From: Nitrobacter vulgaris
GTDB lineage: Bacteria > Pseudomonadota > Alphaproteobacteria > Rhizobiales > Xanthobacteraceae
DNA length: 64,000 nt
Direction: 5' to 3'
NCBI RefSeq assembly: GCF_031453995.1
Contig: NZ_JAVDPZ010000016.1
Location: forward strand, 1 to 64,000
Part shown: piece after piece, positions 25,767 to 33,422 of the stretch
How the letters are laid out: every line of letters begins with the position of its first letter
How positions within the stretch are numbered: position 1 is the stretch's first letter
Program-made: the position numbers and the translations under genes
Notes under the pieces: model-generated
What the model was told of the DNA's origin: nothing
Database searches by the model: none
Seen by the model: the letters and a program-made list of their open reading frames with translations, nothing else

Positions 25767-27593
25767 TTATTCGACAGTGACGGATTTTGCCAGATTGCGC
25801 GGCTGGTCGACGTCGGTCCCCATGACGACTGCGGTATGGTAGGCCAGCAATTGCATTGGAATCGCATAGACCAGCGCAACAAAAGTGGCTGCCATATCGG
25901 GCAGGATAATCGTCACCAAGGACTCGATGGTCGCCTCCGCCGCCCCCTTCGCGTCTGTCATGAGGATGATGTTGCCGCCCCGCGCCGCCACCTCTTGCAT
26001 ATTGGACACTGTCTTTTCGAAAACGCGATCATAGGGGGCGATCACCACCACAGGCATGTTCTCGTCGATCAGTGCGATCGGTCCATGTTTGAGTTCGCCC
26101 GCGGCGTAACCTTCCGCATGGATGTAGGAGATTTCCTTGAGCTTGAGCGCTCCCTCCAGCGCGAGCGGGTAGCTGGTGCCGCGTCCGAGATACAAGACGT
26201 CCCTGGATTTGGCGATCTCGCGCGCGAGCTTGTCTATCTGCGGTTCGGTGGCGAGCGCTTCCGACATCAATCTCGGAATTTCGATCAGTCCATGCACGAG
26301 CCGGGATTCATCCTCTTCGGATAATTCGCCGCGCGCCTTGCCTGCGGCGATCGCGAGAGTTGCAAGCACCATCAACTGGCAGGTGAAAGCCTTGGTCGAT
26401 GCGACGCCGATCTCCGGACCTGCCAGCGTTTGCAGCATCGTCTCGCTTTCGCGTGCGATCGTCGACGTCGTGACGTTAACGATCGAGAGCGTGTGCAGTC
26501 CATGCTGCTTCGCATATCGCAGCGCCGCGAGCGTATCGGCGGTTTCACCGGATTGCGAAATGAAGATCGCGAGATCGCCTTCGCCCAGCGGCGCTTCACG
26601 ATAGCGAAACTCGGACGCTATATCGATTTCGACGGGAAGCCGGGCTAGCCGTTCCAGCCAATATTTGCCGATGTAGCCGGCATAGTTAGCGGTTCCACAT
26701 GCGATGATCGAGACCCGCTTGATCTCGCGAAAATCGAACGGGAGATCCACTGGAAGCGATACACGCTCGGTCGCCATGTCGATATAGCGGGCCAGCGTGT
26801 GTCCGACCACCTCAGGCTGTTCATGGATTTCCTTGGCCATGAAGTGGCGATAGTTCGCCTTATCGACCAGAGAGGTCGAAGCGCTGTGCTTGACGACCTC
26901 GCGCTGAACGATGGTGTTGCGGTGGTCGTAGACGGTCGCGCCGTTGTGCGTCAAAACAGCCCAGTCACCGTCTTCGAGATAGCTGATCGAATCGGTGAGC
27001 GGTCCGAGCGCAATCGAGTCTGATCCCAGATACATTTCGCCGTCGCCATATCCGATCGCCAGCGGAGGCCCGTTGCGCGCACCGATCAGAATGTCATCGT
27101 TGGCTGCGAAGATAAAACCGAGAGCGAATGCGCCGCGAAGCTGCGACAACGTGGCTTTGACCGCCTCTACCGGATTGACGCCGGCGGCAAGATAGCCATC
27201 GACCAGATGTAGCACTGCTTCGGTATCGGTTTCAGTTTCAAAAACCGCTCCTTTTTTTTGAAGCTTCTCACGCAGTTCGCGAAAATTTTCAATGATGCCG
27301 TTGTGAACGACGGCCACGCGCTCGGTTGCGTGCGGATGTGCGTTGTTCTCGGTCGGTCTGCCGTGCGTTGCCCAGCGTGTGTGTCCGATTCCGACCTGCC
27401 CGATCAGCGGCTCGGTCAGCAAGCGCCCGGCCAGGTTTCGCAGCTTGCCCTCGGCGCGACGACGGGCCAAATGCGCTCCTTCTAGTGTCGCAATGCCGGC
27501 GGAATCGTAACCGCGGTATTCGAGACGCCTGAGCGAATCAACCAATTGATCCGCCACTGGACCTCGCCCCAGAATCCCTACAATGCCGCACAT
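25767..27593 (-). CDS. glmS: Glucosamine-6-phosphate synthase (isomerizing), GlmS
   Basis: This 608-residue enzyme makes glucosamine-6-phosphate from fructose-6-phosphate and glutamine for peptidoglycan and lipopolysaccharide. The class II amidotransferase nucleophile is Cys2 (MCGIVGILG, exposed once Met is removed), with GHTRWATHG and NGIIEN in the glutaminase domain. Two SIS domains follow (IACGTANYAGYIGKYW; GRGTSYPLALEGALKLKEISYIHAEGYAAGELKHGP), and the C-terminus is the conserved DQPRNLAKSVTVE. ATG 27593 places Cys at position 2; a start at 27611 would not. The glmU gene, often upstream, is not here. Confidence 0.97.
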   Translation of the reverse strand: MCGIVGILGRGPVADQLVDSLRRLEYRGYDSAGIATLEGAHLARRRAEGKLRNLAGRLLTEPLIGQVGIGHTRWATHGRPTENNAHPHATERVAVVHNGIIENFRELREKLQKKGAVFETETDTEAVLHLVDGYLAAGVNPVEAVKATLSQLRGAFALGFIFAANDDILIGARNGPPLAIGYGDGEMYLGSDSIALGPLTDSISYLEDGDWAVLTHNGATVYDHRNTIVQREVVKHSASTSLVDKANYRHFMAKEIHEQPEVVGHTLARYIDMATERVSLPVDLPFDFREIKRVSIIACGTANYAGYIGKYWLERLARLPVEIDIASEFRYREAPLGEGDLAIFISQSGETADTLAALRYAKQHGLHTLSIVNVTTSTIARESETMLQTLAGPEIGVASTKAFTCQLMVLATLAIAAGKARGELSEEDESRLVHGLIEIPRLMSEALATEPQIDKLAREIAKSRDVLYLGRGTSYPLALEGALKLKEISYIHAEGYAAGELKHGPIALIDENMPVVVIAPYDRVFEKTVSNMQEVAARGGNIILMTDAKGAAEATIESLVTIILPDMAATFVALVYAIPMQLLAYHTAVVMGTDVDQPRNLAKSVTVE

Positions 27594-28001
27594 GCGGATC
27601 AATATCCCCAAAAATTCAGAAAATTGCGAAAGACCGGGCCCTCTTAACGAAAACCCGGAACGTACGGAAACAATAATTATTGCCGATTGCGACAGTGTTA
27701 AATCGGCCGGAGCACAAACCGCCAGCGTACAAATGTCCCCTGCATTTCACGCATTCAGCTGGCCGGCTTCTTCGTGAACGAAGCATGTCTCGTAAGAAAC
27801 GGGAGCCCCAGCGGCGACCTAGCCATTGGTAAGCATTCGATAACCTTGATTGTTTGCGAGCCGACAATCCGCGGCCTCGAGGATGCGCGCCGAGTGCCTC
27901 CTGTGGCAGGCTAAAAGCCGCTTGGCAATTTAGCGCCCGATCGAAACAATTTTAGCAGTTTCTGCAACGGGAGCCCAAGTCCCTTTTGTCACTCTGTGTG
28001 C
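27594..28001. other. Intergenic region upstream of glmS
   Basis: These 408 bases contain an A+T-rich patch (AATAATTATT near 27670-27680) that may be part of the glmS promoter, but no hairpin, RNA gene or protein-like frame that I can support. Confidence 0.3.
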
Positions 28002-28205
28002 ATGAACAGTGAGGCGTACATGAGTGAAGTCGAGTTTGATCGATTGCTTAGCGCAGTGAGCGCGGTGATCGCTCCGCGCATCGAAGAAGCCGCGCAGCCG
28101 GATATCGACCACGCGCGTTTCATCAGGCCGCTGCAAGCCGCCAACGACAATGAAGTCGCATGGCCGCTCCTTCCTTTCCCCGAGGGATGGAACGGTGCCT
28201 GCTGA
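28002..28205 (+). CDS. Small hypothetical protein
   Basis: The 67-residue product starts MNSEAYMSEVEFDRLLSA and ends with a short LPFPEGWNGAC tail. Residues 8-30 look helical. I have the impression that similar short proteins with a terminal Pro-Phe-Pro-x-Gly-Trp motif occur in related genomes, but no role is known to me. An in-frame ATG at 28020, preceded by GAGG at 28010-28013, is an equally good start. The gene lies just outside the left end of the integrated element at tRNA-Cys, so it is probably the ancestral neighbour of that tRNA. Confidence 0.5.
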   Translation: MNSEAYMSEVEFDRLLSAVSAVIAPRIEEAAQPDIDHARFIRPLQAANDNEVAWPLLPFPEGWNGAC

Positions 28206-28268
28206 ACTACATTAAGCTGGACCGACGTATCGGTAAAATATAATATCTATCAATTAGTTGTCTAAGAC

Positions 28269-28325
28269 TTTGATTGTGTTGTGGAGGTCACGACCGGAAT
28301 TGAACCGGTATACACGGTTTTGCAG
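28269..28325. repeat. Left attachment repeat (displaced 3' half of tRNA-Cys)
   Basis: This 57-base copy matches the right-end sequence TTTGATTGTxTTG...GGTTTTGCAG. Compared with the functional tRNA it has one change in the acceptor stem region (GGTCACG for GGCCACG) and one near the variable loop (GTATAC for GTGTAC), as expected for a copy not under selection. Homology stops at the anticodon loop. Confidence 0.85.
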
Positions 28326-28469
28326 GCATGTCAGGAGGTATTTGTGCGGGTCTCCGACAGTTGATAAGGCCTGTTTTCATTGGTTAAAATTTGATTTGAA
28401 ATCGTTTACCTGGATTGGAATTGACCCCAAACTGACCCTGGGGATCCACCTCCAAGTACGCGGTTTAGG

Positions 28470-29092
28470 CCAAAACTCACGCGAGAACTCGTCGATTGTG
28501 GCCGCGGGCGCGGAACGTACGGTCTTCCGCGGAACGTACGGTCTTCGATAGCGCTGGCCCCGGCTTCGGACTCCGCCTCACCGCTAATGGAACCGCCCTT
28601 TGGATCGTGCGGGCCAGGAACAGCAGCAAGCGCGTCAAACTCACGTTGGGGGTTATCCGGCCAAAACGCTTTCGGCGGCCCGGACCTAAGCGCACGGCGT
28701 CCTGCAGGATATCCGCGACGGCAGAGATCCCCGCGCACAAAAAGCCATCAGACAGGCCGCGATCGCCACTGGCGAGACCACTGTCGCGACCCTCTCGGAG
28801 CGGTGGCTGAAAGAGTATGTCCGACCGAAACTGAAGCCCCGCACGATTTCCGACTACGAGCGGTTGCTCGAGCACCGGATTATTCCCCGTCTCGGCGCCC
28901 TGCCCGTTACAGCTGTCACGAAAAGCGACGTCATCGCGTTTCACGCCACGATGGCGAACACGCCACGTCGCGCGAATTACACGATCAGCACGACGCGCGC
29001 GCTTTTCACCTTTGCAGAGGAAATCGGTCTCCGACCCCAGGCACAAACCTGCCAAAAAAATCAAGATGTTTCGCCAAGGTGTCCGCGAACGG
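28470..29092 (+). pseudogene. Tyrosine-recombinase integrase, frameshifted and truncated
   Basis: Pieces of a phage-type integrase occur in different frames in the right order. They are PKLTRELVD (28470-28496), ERTVFDSAGPGFGLRLTANG with WIVRARNSSKRVKLTLGV (about 28530-28650), and EYVRPKLKPRTISDYERLL through FTFAEEIGLRP (about 28810-29038). The last is KPAKKIKMFRQGVRER (about 29046-29092). The N-terminal arm domain and core-binding domain are recognisable; the catalytic domain with Arg-His-Arg-Tyr is missing. A perfect 19-bp tandem duplication (28509-28527 and 28528-28546) is one of the disabling lesions. It lies next to the left attachment repeat and explains how the element arrived. Confidence 0.85.
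28509..28546. repeat. 19-bp perfect tandem duplication inside the integrase remnant
   Basis: CGCGGAACGTACGGTCTTC occurs twice without spacer (28509-28527, 28528-28546). Because 19 is not a multiple of three it shifts the integrase frame. Confidence 0.95.
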
Positions 29093-29487
29093 TCTCGCCA
29101 AGGCTACAAATCGCGACAACACAAGGCAGCAACATTTCGACGATATTCGGAGACAAGCAGATTTGGCGGCATGACGGAGCCACCGGGCTCTGAAGTCGAT
29201 AATTCCGCTTCTCCAGACTCCCATACCAAAAGGTCAGCTTCTTGCTCGTCACGACGTAAGTTCAGATCATGACGTAAGTTCAGACTAAGAAGGATTCGGT
29301 CGGTCGCTTGGTGACTTCTCGAAACGGATCGCAGACGGATCAGACGGGACGACGCTTGGTCGCCCGGATCGATCTTCGACCCAGCCAATTGCTTAGGTTG
29401 GTCAACTGGTTTATGCCATGCTGGCGTCCGTAGGTTGCACACCTGCGCATTACAACTTAAATTTTTTTAAAAATCGCGAGGTAAGAT
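29093..29487. other. Non-coding part of the element with an 18-bp tandem repeat
   Basis: In these 395 bases the only clear structure is an 18-bp tandem pair, CACGACGTAAGTTCAGAT (29250-29267) and CATGACGTAAGTTCAGAC (29268-29285). No frame looks like protein. The A/T-rich end (29455-29480) probably contains the promoter and leader of the next gene. Confidence 0.5.
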
Positions 29488-29880
29488 ATGAACACTACCA
29501 CAATTGATAAGGCCAAGCTTGCCAAAGGCATTCCAGAATATCATCAGCTGCTCGCCAGTGACGCTGATTGGATTGCTCGATGCGCTGACGATGTTCGGCA
29601 ACTACGAAACACCCCTCCATTTTCGAAAGTGTCCGACAAGGACTTCGAGGCGTTCGTTAGCGGTCTGGTTTTTGGGCGTGGCGGGATTGTCGGCGCAACC
29701 TACAAGCCGCTAATGAACGAGTTAACGATCTCCGAGATTTACGATGTGTTCGCACATTTTGGCATTTCCGTCGACTTGGCGACGAGATCTCTGGAATACA
29801 AAGCTACGGGTTCAGGTTGCTCGTTTGATTTTTGGAGTATTTGCTTGAATGAAACGAAGGAGCCGTTCCCGACTAAGTGA
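29488..29880 (+). CDS. Hypothetical protein (130 residues), cargo of the element
   Basis: The frame starts at ATG 29488, preceded by GAGG at 29478-29481 with good spacing, and has protein-like composition throughout. The text suggests a helical N-terminal half (LAKGIPEYHQLLASDADWIARCADDVRQL) and a compact C-terminal domain with GLVFGRGGIVGATYKPL and FAHFGISVDLATRSLEY. It has four cysteines and no signal peptide or membrane helix. I recognise no family. It is followed by a hairpin able to terminate transcription from either side. Confidence 0.6.
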   Translation: MNTTTIDKAKLAKGIPEYHQLLASDADWIARCADDVRQLRNTPPFSKVSDKDFEAFVSGLVFGRGGIVGATYKPLMNELTISEIYDVFAHFGISVDLATRSLEYKATGSGCSFDFWSICLNETKEPFPTK

Positions 29881-29949
29881 ATTCGCGGAAAGCGGGGTCG
29901 GCACCCAAGGTGCTCTGGCTTCTTTTTCATCAACACATGATGCAAACAA

Positions 29950-29975
29950 AGCCCGCCAAACAGCGGGCTCTGTTT
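29950..29975. terminator. Terminator between convergent genes in the element
   Basis: AGCCCGC (29950-29956) pairs with GCGGGCT (29963-29969) around a six-base loop. On the minus strand the stem is followed by TTGTTTGC and on the plus strand by CTGTTTCG, so it can serve both the 130-residue gene and the convergent Gly/Tyr-rich gene. Confidence 0.65.
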
Positions 29976-29977
29976 CG

Positions 29978-30184
29978 TCACCAGCGGTGCCCGCCGTAAT
30001 ACCCTCTCGGGCCATAGTAGCGGCGCGGACCATAGTAGCGTGGTGGGACGTAGTAACCTCGTGCACCGTAGTAACCGCGATTTGGAACACACCGTCCCCA
30101 TGGGTTCATGTGCCAGCCCGGACCACCGCATCGCCATCCAACTTGGGTGACCGTACCGGTATCATGAAGCGGCGTGATAGACAT
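29978..30184 (-). CDS. GCG_CRPN-type Gly/Tyr-rich small protein, signal peptide apparently lost
   Basis: The 68-residue frame has a CGGPGWHMNPWGRCVPN motif, typical of the small alphaproteobacterial proteins with a Gly-Cys-Gly prefix and Cys-Arg-Pro-Asn motif. A tail of Tyr-Tyr-Gly-Pro-Arg-type repeats follows. Such proteins normally have a signal peptide. Here codons before the ATG spell Ala-Ser-Ala-Gln-Ala, a typical cleavage site, but an in-frame TAG (30203-30205) interrupts the leader. Upstream, an in-frame ATG at 30250 overlaps the stop of the preceding gene (ATGA), yet the 15 codons between it and the TAG are not hydrophobic. The gene is probably damaged and the product, if made, would stay inside the cell. 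Confidence 0.5.
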   Translation of the reverse strand: MSITPLHDTGTVTQVGWRCGGPGWHMNPWGRCVPNRGYYGARGYYVPPRYYGPRRYYGPRGYYGGHRW

Positions 30185-30246
30185 CGCTTGCGCGGACGCA
30201 CACTAAACTATCGCTTCGCCTTCAGCCCCGCTCCAGCGAGGTTTTT

Positions 30247-30465
30247 TCATCTAGGAATTCGGGCTTGTGCCGATCGAGACTGGCGCTTAAGCAAAATGTG
30301 CTCTTGCAATGCTTTCGCCTGAACCGCGAGCGCCGTTCGACCCATCAATAAAGCGATCACGCGTACTGGCTTATCTTCTGCTGCCAGCTTTTCTAACGTT
30401 TCAACGTCATCCGGCGTCCAAGACTTTCCGGCGTTACGAAGAGTTTTCACCACGCGCGTGCTCAT
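30247..30465 (-). CDS. Small Myb/SANT-like helical protein
   Basis: The 72-residue product reads STRVVKTLRNAGKSWTPDD, then LEKLAAEDKPVRVIALLMGRTALAVQAKALQEHI, a pattern of two or three helices with an initial tryptophan like the SANT/Myb-type DNA-binding fold found in short rhizobial proteins. It may bind DNA, but this is inference from resemblance. An AAGGG lies 2-7 bases upstream of the ATG. Its stop overlaps a potential ATG of the damaged Gly/Tyr-rich gene by four bases. Confidence 0.55.
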   Translation of the reverse strand: MSTRVVKTLRNAGKSWTPDDVETLEKLAAEDKPVRVIALLMGRTALAVQAKALQEHILLKRQSRSAQARIPR

Positions 30466-30689
30466 GCCCTTGCGATCAACGTCATCATACTGCCGAAGAA
30501 AGTCTAAGGCAGTATTCGCTATAGCAAAATAGAAATAACGTTTTTATTGTTACGCTCGGGACGGTCTTTCTGCCCTCTGATGCCGGGTGGCTGGGAGATC
30601 CGCGCCCAGAAACGGCGCCGGCGGGCCTGTCTTGCATTCGTCACAGCTTAAGGCTGTAATCGCGTCTCAATGTTTTGGGGATGACTAAC

Positions 30690-30893
30690 GTGGCTACAGG
30701 TACTGTGAAGTGGTTCAACGATCAAAAAGGTTATGGTTTCATTCAGCCCGACAGTGGCGGCAAGGACGTGTTCGTCCACATCTCAGCGGTGGAGAAGGCC
30801 GGATATAACGGCCTGGCAGAGGGCGCTAAAGTGTCCTACGAGATCGTCGCGAACCGCGGTAAAGAAAGCGCGGAGAACCTGCGGATAGGTTAG
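30690..30893 (+). CDS. CspA-family cold-shock protein
   Basis: This single cold-shock domain of 67 residues binds single-stranded RNA or DNA. Both RNA-binding motifs are intact: KGYGFIQ (RNP1) and VFVHI (RNP2), within TGTVKWFNDQKGYGFIQPDSG and GGKDVFVHISAVEKAG. GTG 30690 is preferred because GGGG (30677-30680) then lies at normal distance; the in-frame ATG at 30681 directly abuts that motif. It sits within the decayed element and might be cargo or a resident gene carried along. A hairpin terminator follows. Confidence 0.9.
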   Translation: MATGTVKWFNDQKGYGFIQPDSGGKDVFVHISAVEKAGYNGLAEGAKVSYEIVANRGKESAENLRIG

Positions 30894-30929
30894 TGAGCTG
30901 AGCCGGATGTACGCTCGCTCGCGATGTGG

Positions 30930-30962
30930 ATGGCCCGGGCAATGCTTCGGGCCATTTGCTTT
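30930..30962 (+). terminator. Terminator after the cold-shock gene
   Basis: ATGGCCCG (30930-30937) pairs with CGGGCCAT (30948-30955) around a 10-base loop and is followed by TTGCTTT. It lies 37 bases after the stop codon. Confidence 0.75.
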
Positions 30963-31030
30963 CTGGTCACGGCGAGGTCCTCTTGACACTAGCGTGATGA
31001 GTTGGTTGCCAGCGCTGGCTGGTCCCTCGG

Positions 31031-31291
31031 CTATCGAGACCGAAAGCCGAGATCTGAAAACCATTGATCAAGAAGATGATACGCGGGATCGGGTTTCACC
31101 TTACAGAAGGTGCCACTTTGGAATGTTGATCTCGGACATGAGCGAACCTCGAATCCGGTTTCGATAGCTACGCAGAATCTCCCATCGCGGACGTAACCAG
31201 TTGCGCAGGTTCCACTCTCAGTAAGATAGATATTATCAGCCAGAGCTGGCGTCACAGACATCAAAACGGCAATGGCAAAAATCGTCTTCAT
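31031..31291 (-). CDS. Small secreted cysteine-containing protein
   Basis: Reading from ATG 31291 gives 86 residues with a signal peptide (MKTIFAIAVLMSVTPALA) and a mature part with four cysteines spaced GTCATG, RFCVAI, RSCPRS, TFCKVK, consistent with two disulfide bonds. The frame is also open upstream to 31462, where an ATG has a fair AGGAAGG site, but that extension is unlike protein and would bury the signal peptide. No family recognised. The Shine-Dalgarno sequence of the chosen start is weak. Confidence 0.55.
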   Translation of the reverse strand: MKTIFAIAVLMSVTPALADNIYLTESGTCATGYVRDGRFCVAIETGFEVRSCPRSTFQSGTFCKVKPDPAYHLLDQWFSDLGFRSR

Positions 31292-31542
31292 GCCACGACC
31301 GCTCAAGGTCCAAAAGTGCCGTCCGGTGCTGGGCATGGCCATTCCTCTTATCGCTCGTGCGTCACGAGGGACGCCGCTTCGAATTATCGCCAACGTGCCG
31401 CAAGAACAGTTCGATGCTGCCGTCGATAGCTTAGGATGTTCGAACTTGTCGGGCTTCTTCATTTCATTTGCCTTCCTGAGACTGGTCCCCGAGGCGGCCC
31501 GAGGTTCGCGTCACAGTCACCTGGCGCACCCGCGACCTATCA

Positions 31543-31924
31543 TCACTGCGGCTCGCACTCAACGGTGCCGCTAGGGATGTCGAAAGAGGCGTATCCTTTG
31601 GTCGCCGTGCAGAAATCGAAGGACATGCCGTCACGCTCGGCATGCCACCCATACCGACCGCATTCCGTTTGCTTGATCCGATAAGTGGATCCAAGCCAGG
31701 TCAGAGTATTTTTGACGTCGTCCACTTTCAGAACGGAGCTTTTTCCCTGAAATTTACATGCGTAGATGTAGGCTTGCCCGCTTGCGGGGCGGGTTCGGCA
31801 CTCTTGGGAGACGGTTCATCTGGCGCCGCGGAGGCTTCAGTTTTTGAAGTCGAGTGGAAGCAGGAATGCTAGTAAGTAAATTGAAGCCCAGAGACAAAAT
31901 CGCTACCTCTACGACTTTCGTCAC
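31543..31924 (-). pseudogene. Exported hypothetical protein with two frameshifts
   Basis: A coherent protein can be read only by changing frame twice. From GTG 31924, with a GGGAGAAG site upstream, comes a hydrophobic leader (VVEVAILSLGFNLLTSIPAS). The next frame supplies a Pro/Ala/Ser-rich linker (EASAAPDEPSPKSAEPAPQAG). The third gives AYIYACKFQGKSSVLKVDD, then TECGRYGWHAERDG, MSFDFCTATKGYASFD and GTVECEPQ, ending at 31543. The last part has four cysteines and looks like a small beta-rich domain. The two shifts lie near 31845-31855 and 31775-31790. The last 60 codons from the GTG at 31725 could still be translated. No family recognised. Confidence 0.55.
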
Positions 31925-32473
31925 CGTCTTCTCCCTCTACAAGGCGGTGGATAGCTTTCGTCCGGCTTAGGTCTGTAGGCGGCACCTTGCCTTCACTTCC
32001 TCGCTTCGTAGGGCAGAAAGTACACACCCTCGCTGGCGACGGTTCTTCGCCTCTACTGTACGGCTCTTCGCCTCTACTGTTGGTGCGATGATATCCAGGA
32101 GGAAGAAACGCACGAAGGTCAACTGATCAATCTGATGATCAGGTCACTTACCGAAAACCCTCTTTTAGCCTAAGCTTCGTGCGGGTCCGCCGGTAGCTTC
32201 GGCGGTTTTTTGACGTGCGGGAGTCTATCCGATGAAACCCTCGAAAGATTCGGCTGCATGAGCGTTCTCCGTCAGATTCTGCAGTTTTGACGACGTAGCG
32301 ATGCCACCAATTCGATTATCCGCCCCAGTTCATCCTCGTTGGTCCGATTGACCATTCAAGGTTCCGGGAACCGCCCACTCCGGCGACGCCTTCTTCCCCA
32401 AAGGGTCTCCAGATGAATTTTATCGGCCAGAGTAACTCGCGAGGAATTCGGATTAATTATTTGATTGTATTGA
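31925..32473. other. Right non-coding part of the element
   Basis: These 549 bases, up to the tRNA-Cys gene, contain no gene I can support. A 16-bp perfect direct repeat, TCTTCGCCTCTACTGT, occurs at 32044-32059 and 32065-32080. The right attachment repeat occupies the last bases and runs into the tRNA. Confidence 0.4.
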
Positions 32474-32517
32474 TGGAGGCCACGACCGGAATTGAACCGG
32501 TGTACACGGTTTTGCAG
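32460..32517. repeat. Right attachment repeat (3' half and flank of the intact tRNA-Cys)
   Basis: This 58-base sequence is the partner of 28269-28325. It covers 14 bases downstream of the tRNA and the tRNA from the CCA end to the anticodon loop, so integration rebuilt a complete tRNA gene at this end. Confidence 0.85.
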
Positions 32518-32547
32518 ACCGTTGCGTAACCACTCCGCCACGTGGCC
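32474..32547 (-). tRNA. tRNA-Cys (anticodon GCA)
   Basis: On the minus strand the gene runs from GGCCACG at 32547 to a genomically encoded CCA at 32474 (74 bases). The acceptor stem GGCCACG/CGTGGCC, the anticodon stem ACGGT/ACCGT with loop CTGCAAA, and the T-arm ACCGG-TTCAATT-CCGGT all pair. It serves as the integration site of the neighbouring element. Confidence 0.96.
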
Positions 32548-32648
32548 CCTCGAATCCGGATCAATATAGAGCATCCTCTGCTTAGGCAACCTGCTCTCTG
32601 CAGTCCGCGAGCTTCTATGGTTTGATAGTTCCGGCGCCAGACGACGGG

Positions 32649-33374
32649 TCAGGCGCGCTGGCGCCGATTCCGGCGGCGTTTTGGTCCGGGAGCAAGTTCG
32701 GGCATCCTACCCTGCACCTCCTGATATTTTGTCAACATCCCGTCGAAGCTGGCAAGCAATGTCGTCTCGATGTCAGGCCGACCTTCGAGGTTAGCGAGCA
32801 TTATTGCTGCGGCCTCGATCGTGGCGAGTCCGTCGCGGCGCGGCTCCTTGCGCAGTTTGCCGTAGCGAGAGGTCCAACCGGGTGCAAGAACAACGCGCTG
32901 GCACTTCAACATCCACGGGTTGCGCCACCACAGCGCCTTGGCCTGGCTCCAGGTACCATCCAGCAGCACGACGCCCTCAATATCCGCAAGAGCCGCGCGT
33001 TGATCGGTCTGCATCTGGCCGTTGCGATTGATGGCGACGATGGCACGGTCGGTATTGGAACGGTCGACCCTGACCGAGCCAAGGTAAAGCACCGCCCAGC
33101 GCGATGGGTCATGCACCGGTCGGCCCAACGCCTTGGACAGACTGGGCCAGGACAGACCGATCTTCAACACGGCGTCCTGGAAATGTAGCGCGGTTAGCCG
33201 AGCAGTTCCGAGCGTCTTATCTTGCTCCTGTGGATGCTGCAGAAGAAGCAGCGAAGTCCGGATTTTGATCGGCTTAATGCCGTCGCAAACGCATAACACT
33301 GCCAATTTGTGACAGCGCTGGCATTGCGGGAGCGCGTCACGTCCTGCAGTGGAGCTCTCGGGGTTGCTGGACAT
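32649..33374 (-). CDS. DTW-domain protein (tRNA-uridine aminocarboxypropyltransferase family)
   Basis: The 241-residue protein has a Cys-rich N-terminal knuckle (CQRCHKLAVLCVC), the LLLQHPQEQDKTLGTARL segment, and the DTW-type motif in LLDGTWSQAKALWWRNPWML. Members such as TapT of E. coli place an acp3 group on tRNA uridine using S-adenosylmethionine. The C-terminus is a basic Arg/Lys tail. It begins 48 bases after the RND gene stop on the same strand, so it may be co-transcribed or separately expressed. Confidence 0.82.
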   Translation of the reverse strand: MSSNPESSTAGRDALPQCQRCHKLAVLCVCDGIKPIKIRTSLLLLQHPQEQDKTLGTARLTALHFQDAVLKIGLSWPSLSKALGRPVHDPSRWAVLYLGSVRVDRSNTDRAIVAINRNGQMQTDQRAALADIEGVVLLDGTWSQAKALWWRNPWMLKCQRVVLAPGWTSRYGKLRKEPRRDGLATIEAAAIMLANLEGRPDIETTLLASFDGMLTKYQEVQGRMPELAPGPKRRRNRRQRA

Positions 33375-33422
33375 TGCTCGCTATACGCCGCGCCGATCCA
33401 GCCCGCAACAACGATCGCCTCC

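Larger units (their letters stand above)
28269..32517. mobile_element. Decayed integrative element inserted at tRNA-Cys
   Basis: Two direct repeats bound 4.2 kb: 28269-28325 and 32460-32517, alike except for three substitutions and one indel. The right copy is the 3' half and flank of a complete tRNA-Cys gene; the left copy is the displaced 3' half of the old one, from the anticodon loop to the CCA end. This is the usual outcome of tyrosine-recombinase integration into a tRNA anticodon loop. A ruined integrase gene sits just inside the left end. Cargo is a 130-residue orphan, a small Gly/Tyr-rich protein, a Myb/SANT-like protein, a cold-shock protein, a Cys-containing secreted protein and a doubly frameshifted gene. 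Missing catalytic integrase sequence means the element cannot move by itself. Confidence 0.8.

Noticed and set aside
31292..31462. Longer start for the small secreted protein
   Set aside because: It would place the signal peptide 57 residues inside the protein; the added text is unlike coding sequence.
32044..32080. 16-bp direct repeat in the right part of the element
   Set aside because: Two copies only, not at a boundary and without nearby gene; noted in the region entry but not enough for a functional claim.
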